This document shows positions 1-9,206 of a stretch of DNA of 64,000 bases, in pieces (within the stretch, counting starts at the first letter, position 1; the number at the start of each line of letters is the position of its first letter). The DNA lies in NCBI GenBank assembly GCA_024213275.1, contig JANAVG010000005.1:142516-206515 (forward strand). Direction: 5' to 3'. A program made the translations under genes and the position numbers. A model generated the notes under the pieces. The model had not been told where the DNA came from, made no database searches, and saw nothing but the letters and a program-made list of their open reading frames with translations. Origin of the DNA: Rossellomorea sp. BNER. Lineage in GTDB: Bacteria > Bacillota > Bacilli > Bacillales > Bacillaceae_B.

Positions 1-1600
1 CAATTAATGCTAAGCGGGCTTTTGTCCGTTCTTTCTGTCCTTCATCTAGCACTTTTTCTGCGTTGTAAAAGCTATGGAAGGTCGCCGCTAAATCATTAAT
101 ATAATTCGCAATGCGGTGTGGTGTACGTTTTTCAGCTGCATCTGCTACAACCTGTGGGAAATCACCAAGGGTTTTTAACAAATCAATGGCTTTTTCACTC
201 TGAATTAGAGAATAGTCTGCTTCAGATGATGTGAACCCGTGCTCATCAGCCTGTCTTAAGATACTGCAAATACGAGCATGGGCGTATTGCGCGTAGTAAA
301 CCGGATTTTCATTAGACTGTGATACAGCTAAATCTAGATCAAAGTCCATATGCGTATCAGCACTTCTCATCGCAAAGAAATAACGTACTGCGTCTAGTCC
401 AACCTCTTCAACAAGTTCACGCATGGTTACTGCTTTTCCTGTACGTTTACTCATTTTCATCTTTTCACCATTTTTATAGAGGTGTACAAGCTGAATCACT
501 TCGACTTCAAGCTGTTCCGGATTAAAACCTAATGCCTCAATTGCCGCTTTCATTCTCGGAATATACCCATGATGGTCAGCACCCCAAATATTAATGAGGG
601 TATCATGATCACGCTCTATTTTATCTTGATGATAGGAAATATCTGGTGTTAAGTAGGTGTATGACCCATCATTCTTGATTAATACCCGGTCTTTGTCATC
701 ACCAAATTGAGTAGAGCGGAACCATGTTGCACCATCTTCTTCATAAACATGTCCGTTCATTTTTAAGGTATTTAACGCATTATCAATTTTGCCATTTTCA
801 TATAGGGATGTTTCAGAATACCAAACATTAAAGGGTACACGGAAAGCTTCTAAGTCTTTTTTTAGTTTTTCCATTTCATACTTCAATCCGTATTGACGGA
901 AAAAATCGTAGCGTTCTTTTTCATCAGCCTTACTGTATTGATCACCAAATTCTTCGACTAGCTTTTTCCCAAGCTCGATGATGTCAGCTCCTTGGTAGCC
1001 ATCTTCTGGCATTGGTTTCTCCTGTCCAAGGGCTTGGTAATAACGGGCTTCTACAGATAGGGCAAGATTATGAATTTGGTTTCCAGCGTCATTAATATAG
1101 TATTCACGCGTGACATTATAGCCTGCTTTTTCTAGAACATTACAAAGAGAATCACCGACAGCAGCACCACGGGCATGCCCTAAGTGAAGGTCACCTGTAG
1201 GATTTGCTGAAACGAATTCAACGTTAATACGTTCACCTTTTCCAGCATCAGAGCTTCCGTAAGCTTCATCTGCCTTTAGAATCGTTGGAATTAAGTCTGT
1301 TAAGTATGAGTTATTCATATAAAAGTTAATAAAACCTGGTCCGGCAATATCAATTTTTTCAATAGATGCTTTTGAATGATCAAAATGAGCTACGATGTCA
1401 TCTGCAATCATTCTTGGTGCTTTTTTGGCTACTCTTGCTAGCTGCATAGCCATATTTGTTGAATAATCCCCATGGTCTTTATCTTTTGGTGTTTCTAAAA
1501 TGACATCTGGGATTTGGTCTTCTGTTGCTAAATTTGCTTTCAACACGGCTGCTTTAATTTCGGACTTTAATTTTTCCTGTACCTTTTCTACTATGTTCAT
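1..1600 (-). CDS. argS: Arginyl-tRNA synthetase, 3' end cut by window edge
   Basis: Charges tRNA-Arg with arginine (class I aminoacyl-tRNA synthetase, cytoplasm). The reading frame is open from an ATG at 1600 to the left edge, giving about 533 residues. The family is usually near 556, so only the C-terminal tip is missing. Visible motifs are [15 protein letters not shown] (residues about 131-145, holding the HIGH-type HLGH) and KMSKRTG near residue 380, the KMSKS loop. The N-terminal region fits the ArgS tRNA-recognition domain. The ribosome binding site AAGGAGGAGG lies inside the end of ywiB, only 2 bases separate the genes, and the pair is probably translationally coupled. Very confident. 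Confidence 0.97.
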   Translation of the reverse strand, partial: MNIVEKVQEKLKSEIKAAVLKANLATEDQIPDVILETPKDKDHGDYSTNMAMQLARVAKKAPRMIADDIVAHFDHSKASIEKIDIAGPGFINFYMNNSYLTDLIPTILKADEAYGSSDAGKGERINVEFVSANPTGDLHLGHARGAAVGDSLCNVLEKAGYNVTREYYINDAGNQIHNLALSVEARYYQALGQEKPMPEDGYQGADIIELGKKLVEEFGDQYSKADEKERYDFFRQYGLKYEMEKLKKDLEAFRVPFNVWYSETSLYENGKIDNALNTLKMNGHVYEEDGATWFRSTQFGDDKDRVLIKNDGSYTYLTPDISYHQDKIERDHDTLINIWGADHHGYIPRMKAAIEALGFNPEQLEVEVIQLVHLYKNGEKMKMSKRTGKAVTMRELVEEVGLDAVRYFFAMRSADTHMDFDLDLAVSQSNENPVYYAQYAHARICSILRQADEHGFTSSEADYSLIQSEKAIDLLKTLGDFPQVVADAAEKRTPHRIANYINDLAATFHSFYNAEKVLDEGQKERTKARLALI

Positions 1601-1602
1601 GA

Positions 1603-2052
1603 CTATTGAGCCTCCTCCTTAAATGAGATTACCATTTGATATTGACCTACTGAGCTTCCCTGCATATGCAATTCGTACTGGACTTGAAATTCACCACTTT
1701 TATTTTCTTCGTCTTCCTTATACTTAAGCTTGTTTGTGGTCGTAGTTAATAAGAGCGTGCCGATTTCTGTTTCATATGAGCCATTTAGTTCATGTGCCTC
1801 ATCAAAAGACAATCTCATTTTGACAGCACCACTTCGTAAAATCAGAGCGTTTTCACTTGCCATTTTGACGATCGTATGAACGGTCCCTTCTTCCTGGACT
1901 TCGTCATATTTTAAATAAGCAGAATTCCCTTTTTTATAGTATCGGCCAAAAGCAATTAACTCAAATGAATCTTTCTCATCACCATGCTGAATATCCGTTT
2001 TCAAGTGAATTTTCACCGGTATCTGCTCACTACTATTACTATGTACCGCCAC
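1603..2052 (-). CDS. ywiB: YwiB-like DUF1934 beta-barrel protein
   Basis: Small cytoplasmic protein of about 149 residues with the DUF1934/YwiB sequence pattern ([20 protein letters not shown], then [16 protein letters not shown]). The family adopts a calycin-like beta barrel and has no established biochemical role. It sits directly before argS, as in B. subtilis, and its end carries the argS ribosome binding site. A GTG at 2052 has AAGGA about 10 bases upstream. A GTG nine bases further up (2061) is in frame but its spacing is too short. The upstream GGGACGG repeat separates it from speB. Identity is confident, the start less so. Confidence 0.9.
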   Translation of the reverse strand: MAVHSNSSEQIPVKIHLKTDIQHGDEKDSFELIAFGRYYKKGNSAYLKYDEVQEEGTVHTIVKMASENALILRSGAVKMRLSFDEAHELNGSYETEIGTLLLTTTTNKLKYKEDEENKSGEFQVQYELHMQGSSVGQYQMVISFKEEAQ

Positions 2053-2081
2053 CCCACTCACATCCTTAACACAAAATTATA

Positions 2082-2146
2082 TCCTTTACCGCATTAACGC
2101 ACTCAGGGACGGTTCTCGAATGCGGTAATGAAGTAGTGCGTTAATG
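2082..2146. repeat. Degenerate copy of the GGGACGG dispersed repeat
   Basis: Contains AGGGACGGTTCTCGAATGCGG followed by a GCGTTAATGCAC segment that mirrors the upstream GCATTAACGCAC, forming a weak stem. It shares the core GGGACGGTYCTCGAATGCGGTAA with the copy at 30830 and resembles the copies at 3278 and 52627. It lies just upstream of ywiB. Confidence 0.7.
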
Positions 2147-2255
2147 CACTACCATGTTGGTTTAAGCATTTTTCCGATATATAACGATAACCTTACTAGT
2201 ATAAAAATTTTTCTTAAAAAAAGCAATGGAAGGGGCTATTTTGTAAAAATGGGAA

Positions 2256-2375
2256 AAGGGGTGACCCGAAAAAGAAGTTGGATTCCCCTTCATTTTCAGT
2301 ATGGAAATAGCGCTTTAAGTTCAATTTCCATTTTGAAGGTGTCATGCCTAACTTCTTATTCTGGGTCTACCCCTT
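2256..2375. repeat. Long imperfect inverted repeat between speB and ywiB
   Basis: The outer arms AAGGGGT-GACCC...AAGAAGTT and AACTTCTT...GGGT-CTACCCCTT pair over about 26 bases. Inner segments CCTTCATTTT..GGAAAT and ATTTCC..TTTTGAAGG continue the pairing around a short loop. The result is a 120-base stem-loop immediately downstream of speB on the minus strand. It may act as a terminator or processing hairpin, or be a small non-autonomous repeat. A reading frame crosses it but looks like an artefact of the stem. Confidence 0.7.
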
Positions 2376-2384
2376 AATTTGAAA

Positions 2385-3257
2385 TTATTTTACCCATCCG
2401 AGCAGCATCTCGCGGATAAGCTTACTAGCTGTATTCGCTGTTTGTTCGGAATGATCATAGATTGGTGCGACTTCGACTAAGTCTGCTCCAACCACATTCA
2501 CTCCTGATCGAGCGATTTCATGGATGGAAGCTAGTAATTCACGCGAAGTAATTCCACCAGCATCGACAGTTCCTGTTCCTGGTGCATGTGCAGGATCTAA
2601 TACATCAATATCAATCGTGACATAGACGGGGCGTCCTTCTAATGATGGAAGGATCTCTTTTAGAGGCTCTAAAACCTCAAACTTGGAGATATGCATCCCG
2701 TTCTCTTTTGCCCATTGGAACTCTTCCTTCATACCGGAACGGATGCCAAATGAATAAACATTCGATGGTCCGATATGCTCAGCAATTTTTCTGATCGGAG
2801 TTGAGTGTGAAAGGGGTTCTCCTTCATAATCCACACGAAGGTCCGTATGTGCGTCCATATGGATTATGGCTAGATCCTTATGTTTCTTTGCCACAGCCTT
2901 CATCACTGGCCAAGATACTAGATGTTCTCCCCCCATACCAAACGGAATTTTCCCATCTGCTAGGAGTTGATCAATGTAATCTTCAATTAAATCAATACTT
3001 TTCTGAGGATTTCCAAAAGGTAATGGAATATCCCCTGCATCGAAGTATCTTACTTCTTCTAATTCACGATCTAAGTATGGGCTATATTCTTCAAGCCCGA
3101 TAGAAACCTCACGGATGCGTGCAGGCCCGAAACGGGATCCAGGGCGATAACTGACTGTCCAATCCATAGGCATTCCATAAAGAACTACCTGACTGTCTTC
3201 ATAGGACGGATGACTGCAAATAAACACATTACCGGAGTATGCTTCATCAAATCTCAT
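2385..3257 (-). CDS. speB: Agmatinase (ureohydrolase family)
   Basis: Hydrolyses agmatine to putrescine and urea, the step before spermidine synthase in the arginine-decarboxylase polyamine route. 290 residues, the usual SpeB length. The binuclear manganese ligands of the arginase fold are visible: GGEH (near residue 110), DAHTD (near 135) and DIDVLDPAHAPGTGT (near 210). The ATG at 3257 follows GGGAGG with good spacing, and a longer in-frame reading into the upstream hairpin repeat is not credible. Transcribed after speE with a GGGACGG hairpin between them, so the two are probably one operon with an intercistronic stem-loop. Confidence 0.96.
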   Translation of the reverse strand: MRFDEAYSGNVFICSHPSYEDSQVVLYGMPMDWTVSYRPGSRFGPARIREVSIGLEEYSPYLDRELEEVRYFDAGDIPLPFGNPQKSIDLIEDYIDQLLADGKIPFGMGGEHLVSWPVMKAVAKKHKDLAIIHMDAHTDLRVDYEGEPLSHSTPIRKIAEHIGPSNVYSFGIRSGMKEEFQWAKENGMHISKFEVLEPLKEILPSLEGRPVYVTIDIDVLDPAHAPGTGTVDAGGITSRELLASIHEIARSGVNVVGADLVEVAPIYDHSEQTANTASKLIREMLLGWVK

Positions 3258-3277
3258 CTTTATGACCTCCCTATTTA

Positions 3278-3327
3278 GGGACGGTCCTCGAGTACGTTGA
3301 CGCTTTAACGCAACCAAGAACCGTCCC
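3278..3327. repeat. GGGACGG inverted repeat between speE and speB
   Basis: GGGACGGTCCTCG at 3278-3290 faces AAGAACCGTCCC ending at 3327, an imperfect hairpin of the same family as 2082, 30830 and 52627. It lies between two genes of one likely operon, so it would sit in the mRNA as an intercistronic stem-loop. Confidence 0.75.
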
Positions 3328-3343
3328 CGAGCGATTTAACGCG

Positions 3344-4174
3344 TTACTCTGTTAAGTCTTTTACGAATTTTGGCAGGACGAATGCTGCTTTGTGCAGTTC
3401 TTTTGTGTAGTATTTTGTTTCGATTTCATGGTATCTTTCTTCGCTTATTTCTAGTGGGTCATATTTTTTGGATCCTAGTGTAAATGCCCACAAGCCACTT
3501 GGGTATGTTGGGATGTTTGCCGTATATAGACGTGTGATCGGGAAGATTTCCTTCACATCGCTTTGAACTTGGCGAATAAGATCGGCTTTAAACCACGGGT
3601 TATCTGATTGGGCAACAAAAATTCCGTCTTCTTTCAGCGCTTTTGAAATACCTGCATAGAACCCCTTTGAGAACAGGTTAACAGCTGGTCCAACTGGTTC
3701 TGTTGAATCCACCATGATGACGTCATATTCGTTTTCACTCTTCGCAATATGCATAAAGCCATCACCAACTTGAACATCTACTCGTTCATTTTCAAGCTCA
3801 CCAGCTATTTCTGGTAGATATTCTTTTGAGTACTCGATTACTTTCCCATCAATGTCAACCAGAACCGCTTTCTTTACACTTGGATGCTTTAGAATTTCAC
3901 GGATAACGCCACCGTCTCCTCCACCTACAACCAAGACTGTTTCTGGATTTGGATGGGTAAACAACGGTACATGTGCCACCATCTCATGATAAACAAACTC
4001 ATCCTTTTGAGAAGTCATAACCATCCCATCAAGTAGAAGCATGTTTCCCCACTCTTCTGTTTCAACCATATCAAGCTTTTGAAAATCTGTTTGCTCTGTA
4101 TGTAAAGTTTTATTTACCTTCATTGTAATTCCAAAGTTTTCTGTTTGCTTTTCTGTAAACCAAAAGCCACCCAT
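3344..4174 (-). CDS. speE: Spermidine synthase
   Basis: Aminopropyltransferase that joins the aminopropyl group of decarboxylated S-adenosylmethionine to putrescine. 276 residues, the same as B. subtilis SpeE. The Rossmann-fold cofactor motif [14 protein letters not shown] is near residue 82, the acidic VLVDID follows, and the catalytic segment [11 protein letters not shown] is near residue 154. The ATG at 4174 has AAAGGA 9 bases upstream. First gene of a minus-strand unit speE-speB, divergent from pbpG across a 518-base gap that also holds a dispersed repeat. Confidence 0.96.
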   Translation of the reverse strand: MGGFWFTEKQTENFGITMKVNKTLHTEQTDFQKLDMVETEEWGNMLLLDGMVMTSQKDEFVYHEMVAHVPLFTHPNPETVLVVGGGDGGVIREILKHPSVKKAVLVDIDGKVIEYSKEYLPEIAGELENERVDVQVGDGFMHIAKSENEYDVIMVDSTEPVGPAVNLFSKGFYAGISKALKEDGIFVAQSDNPWFKADLIRQVQSDVKEIFPITRLYTANIPTYPSGLWAFTLGSKKYDPLEISEERYHEIETKYYTKELHKAAFVLPKFVKDLTE

Positions 4175-4292
4175 TCATCTTCATCCTTTCTGTTTTAACT
4201 TTCACGTTACAAATGAACTTTTTCTATTAAAAAAATGTCCTACCGGAACATCAATGTTATCCTTCCCCAACTTATTAAATACAAACATATAA

Positions 4293-4416
4293 GAAAAGCG
4301 GAAGCGCCTTGAACAGGCCTGACAAGCATAAGACGAATCACATAGAAAGGGTGATTTTTCCCTTTCTATGTGATTCGTCTTAAAACTCGAAGGCCTAGGC
4401 GCTGGAGCTGGACACT
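4293..4416. repeat. GCGGAAGCGCC hairpin element, copy 1
   Basis: Begins GAAAAGCGGAAGCGCC and ends GGCGCTGGAGCTGGACACT, so the ends pair through GGCGC/GCGCC. An inner stem pairs AATCACATAGAAAGGG with CCCTTTCTATGTGATT. Related copies lie at 8745, 8870, 9058, 12764 and 29873. At 4473-4490 a mini version (AAAAGCG followed directly by AACTGGACAAC) has both ends but no interior. A 79-codon reading frame over this repeat is rejected as a gene. Confidence 0.85.
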
Positions 4417-4692
4417 GATAAATCTTTTTATCCGCAAACACTCCAAATTTTTATACTTTCTTATCTTATAAGAAAAGCGAACTGGACAACAACAAATATA
4501 CATAAACATGAGAACACTTTTTCAATCATATTCTTTCTTATATCAAGGAAAAGTATAGTCGAATCTAGCAAAATTTCAAGAAAAAATTTTTTATTATAGA
4601 AGGAATGTTTAAAATCCACCTATTTTTTTCATACTGTTACTATTATTACTTTTTTAAAATTCAGTAATCCGAATGGAAATGGGGGGAGAAAT
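4417..4692. other. Upstream region of pbpG
   Basis: AT-rich 276 bases between the hairpin element and pbpG. It must hold the pbpG promoter. B. subtilis pbpG is read by sigma-F, but I could not find a convincing sigma-F or sigma-G -35/-10 pair here. A strong GGGGGGAG ribosome binding site precedes the ATG at 4693. Confidence 0.5.
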
Positions 4693-6768
4693 ATGGAGAT
4701 TTTAACCGATTCTCAAATCAAAAAATCGAAAAAGTATTTGAGAGCCATCATCTTTATTAGTTTACTATTTTCAGTCTTAATCCTATTTTTCCTTCTAGGA
4801 TTATTCACTTACGCCAAAATAAAGGGACCACCACCACTAGCTGTTCCACAATCAACATTAATTTATAGTGCAAATGAAGAAGTGATTGGGGAGAGTAATC
4901 AAGGTGGGCAAAAAAGGTATTGGGTTAAATTAAGTCAAATTTCCCCTGCAATGATTGACGCCACACTAGTTATTGAGGATAAAAATTTTTATGAGCATCA
5001 TGGATTTGATCTTAAACGGATTGCTGGAGCTGCGATCGCAGACATTAAAGCAATGGCAAAAGTTCAAGGAGCAAGTACGATATCACAGCAATATGCCAGG
5101 AATCTGTTTCTTACTCACGATAAAACTTGGACCCGCAAACTAAACGAAGCTCTTTACACCTATCGCATCGAAATGAACTATTCTAAGGAAAAGATCTTGG
5201 AAGGATATATGAATACCATCTATTACGGACACGGTGCGTACGGGATTCAAGCTGCTAGTCAATTTTATTTTGGCAAAGATGCTAATGAGCTTACACTTGC
5301 TGAATCTGCACTACTAGCAGGGATTCCAAAAGGACCTAGCCATTATTCTCCACTATCATCCTATGAAAAATCAAAATCACGACAAGAAATTATCTTAAAT
5401 ACAATGGTAAAAGAACAAAAAATTACAAAAGATGAAGCCGAGAAGGCAAAACGGGCAGAACTGAAGATCATTGGGGAACATGAGCACCAACATATTAAAA
5501 TGGCTCCCTACTTTCAAGACGTAGTCAAACACCAACTCCAAACCCAGTTTGGATTGGATGAGAAAACAATTGAATTAGGCGGGTTGAAAGTCTATACGAC
5601 ACTAAACCCAAAACATCAGAAAGTGGCAGAGAAAGTGATTAGTGAAGAAATGGATCCAGAATCAGAGGTTCAAATTGGATTTGCTTCGATGAATCCAAAG
5701 AATGGATATGTAACGGCTTTAGTAGGCGGCAGGGATTATGAAGAGAGTCCCTACAATCGGGCAGTACAAGCGATTAGACAGCCTGGCTCTACCATAAAAC
5801 CATTACTCTATTACGAGGCTTTAGAGAGGGGTTTTACGCCGTCGACAACGATGAAAAGTGAACTGACGACCTTTACCTTTAATGATGGGCAAAGTAAATA
5901 CACGCCGCATAATTATAATAATAAGTATGCTAATGACAAGATTACTCTAGCACAAGCCATTGCGGTTTCTGATAATGTTTATGCAGTCAAAACACATCTT
6001 TTTCTAGGGGAAGAAGTGTTAGCAAATGCAGCGAAAAAATTTGGACTATCAACGAAAATTAAACCTATTCCCTCCTCCGCTCTTGGAACCTCTGGAGCAA
6101 GGGTGATTGACATGGTCAACGCCTACAATATGTTTGCAAATGGCGGAGTGAAGGTGGAACCAGTATTTATAACACGAGTGGAAGACTTCACGGGAAAAGT
6201 GATTTATGAGCATGAATGGGAGAAAGAACAAGTTTTAGATCCTGATGTCGCCTTTGTTATGACACATATGTTAACCGGAATTTTCGACCCGAAATTAAAT
6301 GATTATTCCACTGTGACAGGAATCACGATTCGTGAACATATTACCAGACAATACGCAGGAAAATCCGGAACGACGAACACGGATAACTGGATGATTGGTT
6401 TTTCCCCACAGCTAACGGCTGGAATCTGGACAGGCTACGATAAAGGGAAAGACATCACAGCTATAGCAGACAAAAGGTATGCTAAGGAAATCTGGGTTCA
6501 GTTTATGGAGGAAGCTTTAAAGGGCGAGCCCATAAAGACATTTAAGCCGACAAACGATGTTGTGGGGGTCAAAGTGAATCCTCATGACGGAAAGCTTGCC
6601 ACAAAAGATTGCTCTTCCCAGCGATTCACTTATTTTGTGAAAGGAACCGTACCAACAGAATATTGCACAGACCAATTGGACGAAAAAAATGAGAAGGAAC
6701 CAAATAAAGAAGAAAAGAAAGATAGTGATCAACCTTGGTACAAAAAGTTTAAGGAATGGTTGTTTTAG
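4693..6768 (+). CDS. pbpG: Class A penicillin-binding protein (PBP2d/PbpG type)
   Basis: Bifunctional peptidoglycan synthase, 691 residues against 690 in B. subtilis PbpG. Order: short cytoplasmic tail; one membrane anchor (about 17-41); glycosyltransferase family 51 domain with EDKNFYEHHG (catalytic Glu95) and GASTISQQ (126-133); transpeptidase with STIK (Ser366, Lys369), SDN (426-428) and KSGT (557-560); acidic-basic C-terminal tail. All key residues are present. In B. subtilis this enzyme is made in the forespore under sigma-F and contributes to spore peptidoglycan synthesis. Monocistronic, followed by a clear terminator. Confidence 0.95.
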   Translation: MEILTDSQIKKSKKYLRAIIFISLLFSVLILFFLLGLFTYAKIKGPPPLAVPQSTLIYSANEEVIGESNQGGQKRYWVKLSQISPAMIDATLVIEDKNFYEHHGFDLKRIAGAAIADIKAMAKVQGASTISQQYARNLFLTHDKTWTRKLNEALYTYRIEMNYSKEKILEGYMNTIYYGHGAYGIQAASQFYFGKDANELTLAESALLAGIPKGPSHYSPLSSYEKSKSRQEIILNTMVKEQKITKDEAEKAKRAELKIIGEHEHQHIKMAPYFQDVVKHQLQTQFGLDEKTIELGGLKVYTTLNPKHQKVAEKVISEEMDPESEVQIGFASMNPKNGYVTALVGGRDYEESPYNRAVQAIRQPGSTIKPLLYYEALERGFTPSTTMKSELTTFTFNDGQSKYTPHNYNNKYANDKITLAQAIAVSDNVYAVKTHLFLGEEVLANAAKKFGLSTKIKPIPSSALGTSGARVIDMVNAYNMFANGGVKVEPVFITRVEDFTGKVIYEHEWEKEQVLDPDVAFVMTHMLTGIFDPKLNDYSTVTGITIREHITRQYAGKSGTTNTDNWMIGFSPQLTAGIWTGYDKGKDITAIADKRYAKEIWVQFMEEALKGEPIKTFKPTNDVVGVKVNPHDGKLATKDCSSQRFTYFVKGTVPTEYCTDQLDEKNEKEPNKEEKKDSDQPWYKKFKEWLF

Positions 6769-6872
6769 AGAGATTGGCGTATCGTGTTAGTGGAATTTGG
6801 CGAATGACCGATATTTGATTTTTAGACCGATAAACAGCGAACTTTACTACTAACAAAGACGTTCTCTACAAA

Positions 6873-6914
6873 TGAAAAACCTCGGGATTGTGCGGTCCAG
6901 AGGTTTTTCATGTC
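6873..6914 (+). terminator. Rho-independent terminator after pbpG
   Basis: TGAAAAACCTC (6873-6883) pairs perfectly with GAGGTTTTTCA (6900-6910). The A and T tracts make it usable from both sides, ending pbpG and possibly ywhD. Confidence 0.8.
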
Positions 6915-7042
6915 CTAGTTTTTTAAGTGCAAACTGTGTTTTAAGTTTACTTTTTTTCCTGTTATAGGGCAAGGTGTGAACAAGATTTTCGAAAAAATGT
7001 CATAATTCGTTCAACAATTTGTAAGATAATGTTAATACCTGG

Positions 7043-7555
7043 TTAAACCATTAAATCTTGTTTCAGTTTTTCTTCTGAACGTTCCCACATGCCTTCATCA
7101 TGTGATTGTAGATAGTCTTTTAAAATCATTTTAGATTTTTCATCCATATGGTCGACGATTATATGACGTTTAATCGATTTATCCATGCGATTCACATGCT
7201 CTGGTAAAAGCTTATATCCTCTACGTTTTTCCCGATTCACAACCATTTCACAAGCAGTTACCCCTGCATAATAGGGACCTGCTTCTTTACGGTCAATCGT
7301 TACCCAAACAAGCCAGTAAGGTTTTCCACCTTCTGAATCTTCACGATTTGGTGTAAACTTAATCCCCTTTTCCACCTGGCTTCTTGCGTGCATTGCCCCA
7401 ATATCAACAATGGCATCTCCATCTTCAACATCGACAATCACAGGTGACACATTATCTAAGCTCAAGCTTCCGACGCCATACCCTCCATGTCCATCAGTGG
7501 GATCACTTTTTATAATATTAAATCCAATACTTTTCTTCTTTTTATTCTCTTCCAT
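7043..7555 (-). CDS. ywhD: YwhD family protein
   Basis: About 170 residues, cytoplasmic, no signal or membrane segment. The sequence fits the YwhD family (GFNIIKSDPTDGHGGYGVGS near the N-terminus, KPYWLVWVTIDR in the middle, then a charged helical C-terminus). No function is established. The ATG at 7555 lies 9 bases after AAGGGAG. An in-frame TTG at 7564 has no room for its own site. It follows ywhC with a 22-base gap, as in B. subtilis, so the two are likely co-transcribed. Confidence 0.93.
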   Translation of the reverse strand: MEENKKKKSIGFNIIKSDPTDGHGGYGVGSLSLDNVSPVIVDVEDGDAIVDIGAMHARSQVEKGIKFTPNREDSEGGKPYWLVWVTIDRKEAGPYYAGVTACEMVVNREKRRGYKLLPEHVNRMDKSIKRHIIVDHMDEKSKMILKDYLQSHDEGMWERSEEKLKQDLMV

Positions 7556-7577
7556 TCTGTTCAACTCCCTTTACTCT

Positions 7578-8237
7578 TTATAAAAATGCGGAAAATAATG
7601 TAGAGAAAATTGTATTAAACACTGGGACCACAGCATCCATACCGCCATTTAAGAATGGCCAGATTGTGTAGCTTCCCAAGGGTGTAATCACTAATATGAT
7701 AAAAAGGATTACCCCGTATTGTTCATATTGAGATAATTTTGACCGAATCCTTGGTGGAGATAGATCCTCTATAATCCGATAGCCATCTAGTGGTGGGAAC
7801 GGTAGTAAGTTAAAGAAAAACAATAAGATGTTTAAGTACACAATCATATTAATTAAGTCCAATAGAAATGGCGGGGCTTGATATCCTAAATTCACAAATA
7901 AATAAAGCACACCATAAAACACAAATGCTAGGAGAAAGTTGCTCAATGGTCCCGCTGCTGATACTAGTATCCCCGCAAGCCGCGGGTTCTTAAAGTGAAA
8001 ACGATTCACTGGCACTGGTCGCGCCCAGCCAAATCCGGCAATCAGGATAAATAGTGTACCTACCGGATCTAAGTGCTGGATAGGATTTAAGGTTAACCTT
8101 CCCTGATCCTTTGCCGTTGAATCCCCAAATTTATACGCAACATAGGCGTGGGCGAATTCATGAAAGGTAAAAGCAAGTAAAAGAGCAAAAACCACAAACG
8201 GGAGCTCTTCTAAATTAAAAAACAAAAATTGATCCAA
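7578..8237 (-). CDS. ywhC: Site-2-type zinc metalloprotease (M50)
   Basis: Membrane-embedded peptidase of the M50 family, about 219 residues as in B. subtilis YwhC. The zinc motif HEFAH is at about residues 26-30 in the first membrane helix. The second site is NLLPFPPLDGYR (the Asp after PPL is the third metal ligand). Four to five further hydrophobic segments follow. The best start is the TTG at 8237, preceded by AAAGGGG at 8 bases. Longer in-frame readings run into non-homologous sequence. Substrates are unknown; the family cuts transmembrane segments of regulatory or signal-peptide substrates. Confidence 0.92.
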   Translation of the reverse strand: MDQFLFFNLEELPFVVFALLLAFTFHEFAHAYVAYKFGDSTAKDQGRLTLNPIQHLDPVGTLFILIAGFGWARPVPVNRFHFKNPRLAGILVSAAGPLSNFLLAFVFYGVLYLFVNLGYQAPPFLLDLINMIVYLNILLFFFNLLPFPPLDGYRIIEDLSPPRIRSKLSQYEQYGVILFIILVITPLGSYTIWPFLNGGMDAVVPVFNTIFSTLFSAFL

Positions 8238-8356
8238 TGTATGTACCCCTTTATCGTTAAATTTGGCTGTTTTCGTAAACCTTGTTGCTAAAAGCAAAAA
8301 GCTACTTCCCCGTATCCCTTTTGTGTTTACTATCAAAACGGGAAAGGTCAGCTTGG

Positions 8357-8482
8357 ATGATAGGCGACCTGCCTATTCCCCTGCTTCCTACTCTTGAAAA
8401 ACAACAATTTCACGAAAGAAGACTTGATTTTATTTCCCACTTAAACAGTTTATTAAAAAAATTTCCGCCTCATACTCCATAA
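8357..8482 (+). CDS. Possible 41-residue peptide, uncertain
   Basis: A short frame starts at ATG 8357 with AAAGG about 9 bases upstream. It reads MIGDLPIPLLPTLEKQQ, then a charged amphipathic stretch ending KKFPPHTP. It lies between divergent ywhC and the tautomerase gene. I do not recognise it and there is no domain. It could equally be chance. Confidence 0.25.
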   Translation: MIGDLPIPLLPTLEKQQFHERRLDFISHLNSLLKKFPPHTP

Positions 8483-8559
8483 AATTGTTTGAATTCCTGT
8501 AAAATAAAAAAGACACTATATCGTGATTGTATCAAAAAAAAGAACAAGGAGCGAAAACA

Positions 8560-8745
8560 ATGCCATATATTACTGTAAAAATGCTAGAAGGACGAACAGA
8601 AGACCAAAAAAAAGCACTAGTAGAAAAGGTTACAACCGCTGTCAGTGAAACAACAGGGGCTCCAGAGGAAAAAATCGTGGTGTTTATTGAAGAAATGAAC
8701 AAAGGCAACTATGCTGTAGGCGGCAAACGACTTAGTGATAACTAG
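8560..8745 (+). CDS. ywhB: 4-oxalocrotonate tautomerase family protein
   Basis: 61 residues, the usual length for the small tautomerase family (forms hexamers). After removal of Met1 the N-terminal Pro is the catalytic base (start MPYITVKMLEGRTEDQK). The middle segment ETTGAPEEKIVVFIEEM is typical. B. subtilis YwhB has weak tautomerase activity on 2-hydroxymuconate-like compounds, and the natural substrate is unknown. The ATG at 8560 follows AAGGAG with an 8-base gap. Its stop codon touches the first of three tandem repeat elements. Confidence 0.93.
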   Translation: MPYITVKMLEGRTEDQKKALVEKVTTAVSETTGAPEEKIVVFIEEMNKGNYAVGGKRLSDN

Positions 8746-8868
8746 AAAAGCGGAAGCGCCTTGAACAGACCTGACAAGCATAAGACGAGTCACATAGAAA
8801 GGGTGCCCTTTCCCTTTCTATGTGACTTGGCTTATGTCTCGAAGGTCTAGGCGCTGGAGCTGGACACT
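8745..8868. repeat. GCGGAAGCGCC hairpin element, tandem copy A
   Basis: 124-base element with the family ends (GAAAAGCGGAAGCGCC / GGCGCTGGAGCTGGACACT) and inner stem GTCACATAGAAAGGG / CCCTTTCTATGTGAC. It appears identical to the copy at 9058-9181. Starts at the ywhB stop codon. Confidence 0.9.
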
Positions 8869-8869
8869 A

Positions 8870-9056
8870 GAAAAGCGGAAGCGCCTCGTGTATAGGATGA
8901 AAGGCTAAGTTCGCCACGTCCTGTGGCAACGCCTTTCTGACCCACGTCCTGTGGGCCTCCGACAAGCATAAGGCGAGTCACCAATGAAGGGTGCCTTTTC
9001 CCTTCATTGGTGACTTGACTTATGTCTCGAGGAGCTAGGCGCTGGAGCTGGACACT
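8870..9056. repeat. GCGGAAGCGCC hairpin element, long variant, tandem copy B
   Basis: Same ends as its neighbours but with an extra segment (TCGTGTATAGGATGAAAGG ... CCACGTCCTGTGG and CCCACGTCCTGTGGG mini-hairpins). Its inner stem is changed on both sides, CACCAATGAAGGG pairing with CCCTTCATTGGTG. The long form recurs at 12764. Confidence 0.9.
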
Positions 9057-9057
9057 A

Positions 9058-9206
9058 GAAAAGCGGAAGCGCCTTGAACAGACCTGACAAGCATAAGACG
9101 AGTCACATAGAAAGGGTGCCCTTTCCCTTTCTATGTGACTTGGCTTATGTCTCGAAGGTCTAGGCGCTGGAGCTGGACACTAGAGAAAAGCGGAAGCGCC
9201 TTTTTC
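9058..9206. repeat. GCGGAAGCGCC hairpin element, tandem copy C plus fragment
   Basis: 9058-9181 repeats copy A. A fourth start (GAAAAGCGGAAGCGCC, 9184-9199) follows and breaks off into TTTTTC just before the end of the convergent gene ywgA. The run of copies fills the whole 460-base gap between ywhB and ywgA; I see no gene in it. Confidence 0.85.

Noticed and set aside
2144..2377. 77-codon plus-strand frame between ywiB and speB
   Set aside because: Covers the long inverted repeat at 2256; the sequence is explained by the stem-loop.
4202..4441. 79-codon minus-strand frame
   Set aside because: Lies across a dispersed hairpin repeat, has no ribosome binding site and no protein-like composition.
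8745..9206. CRISPR array
   Set aside because: Only three long units of 120-190 bases with internal hairpins and no spacers; no cas genes in the window.
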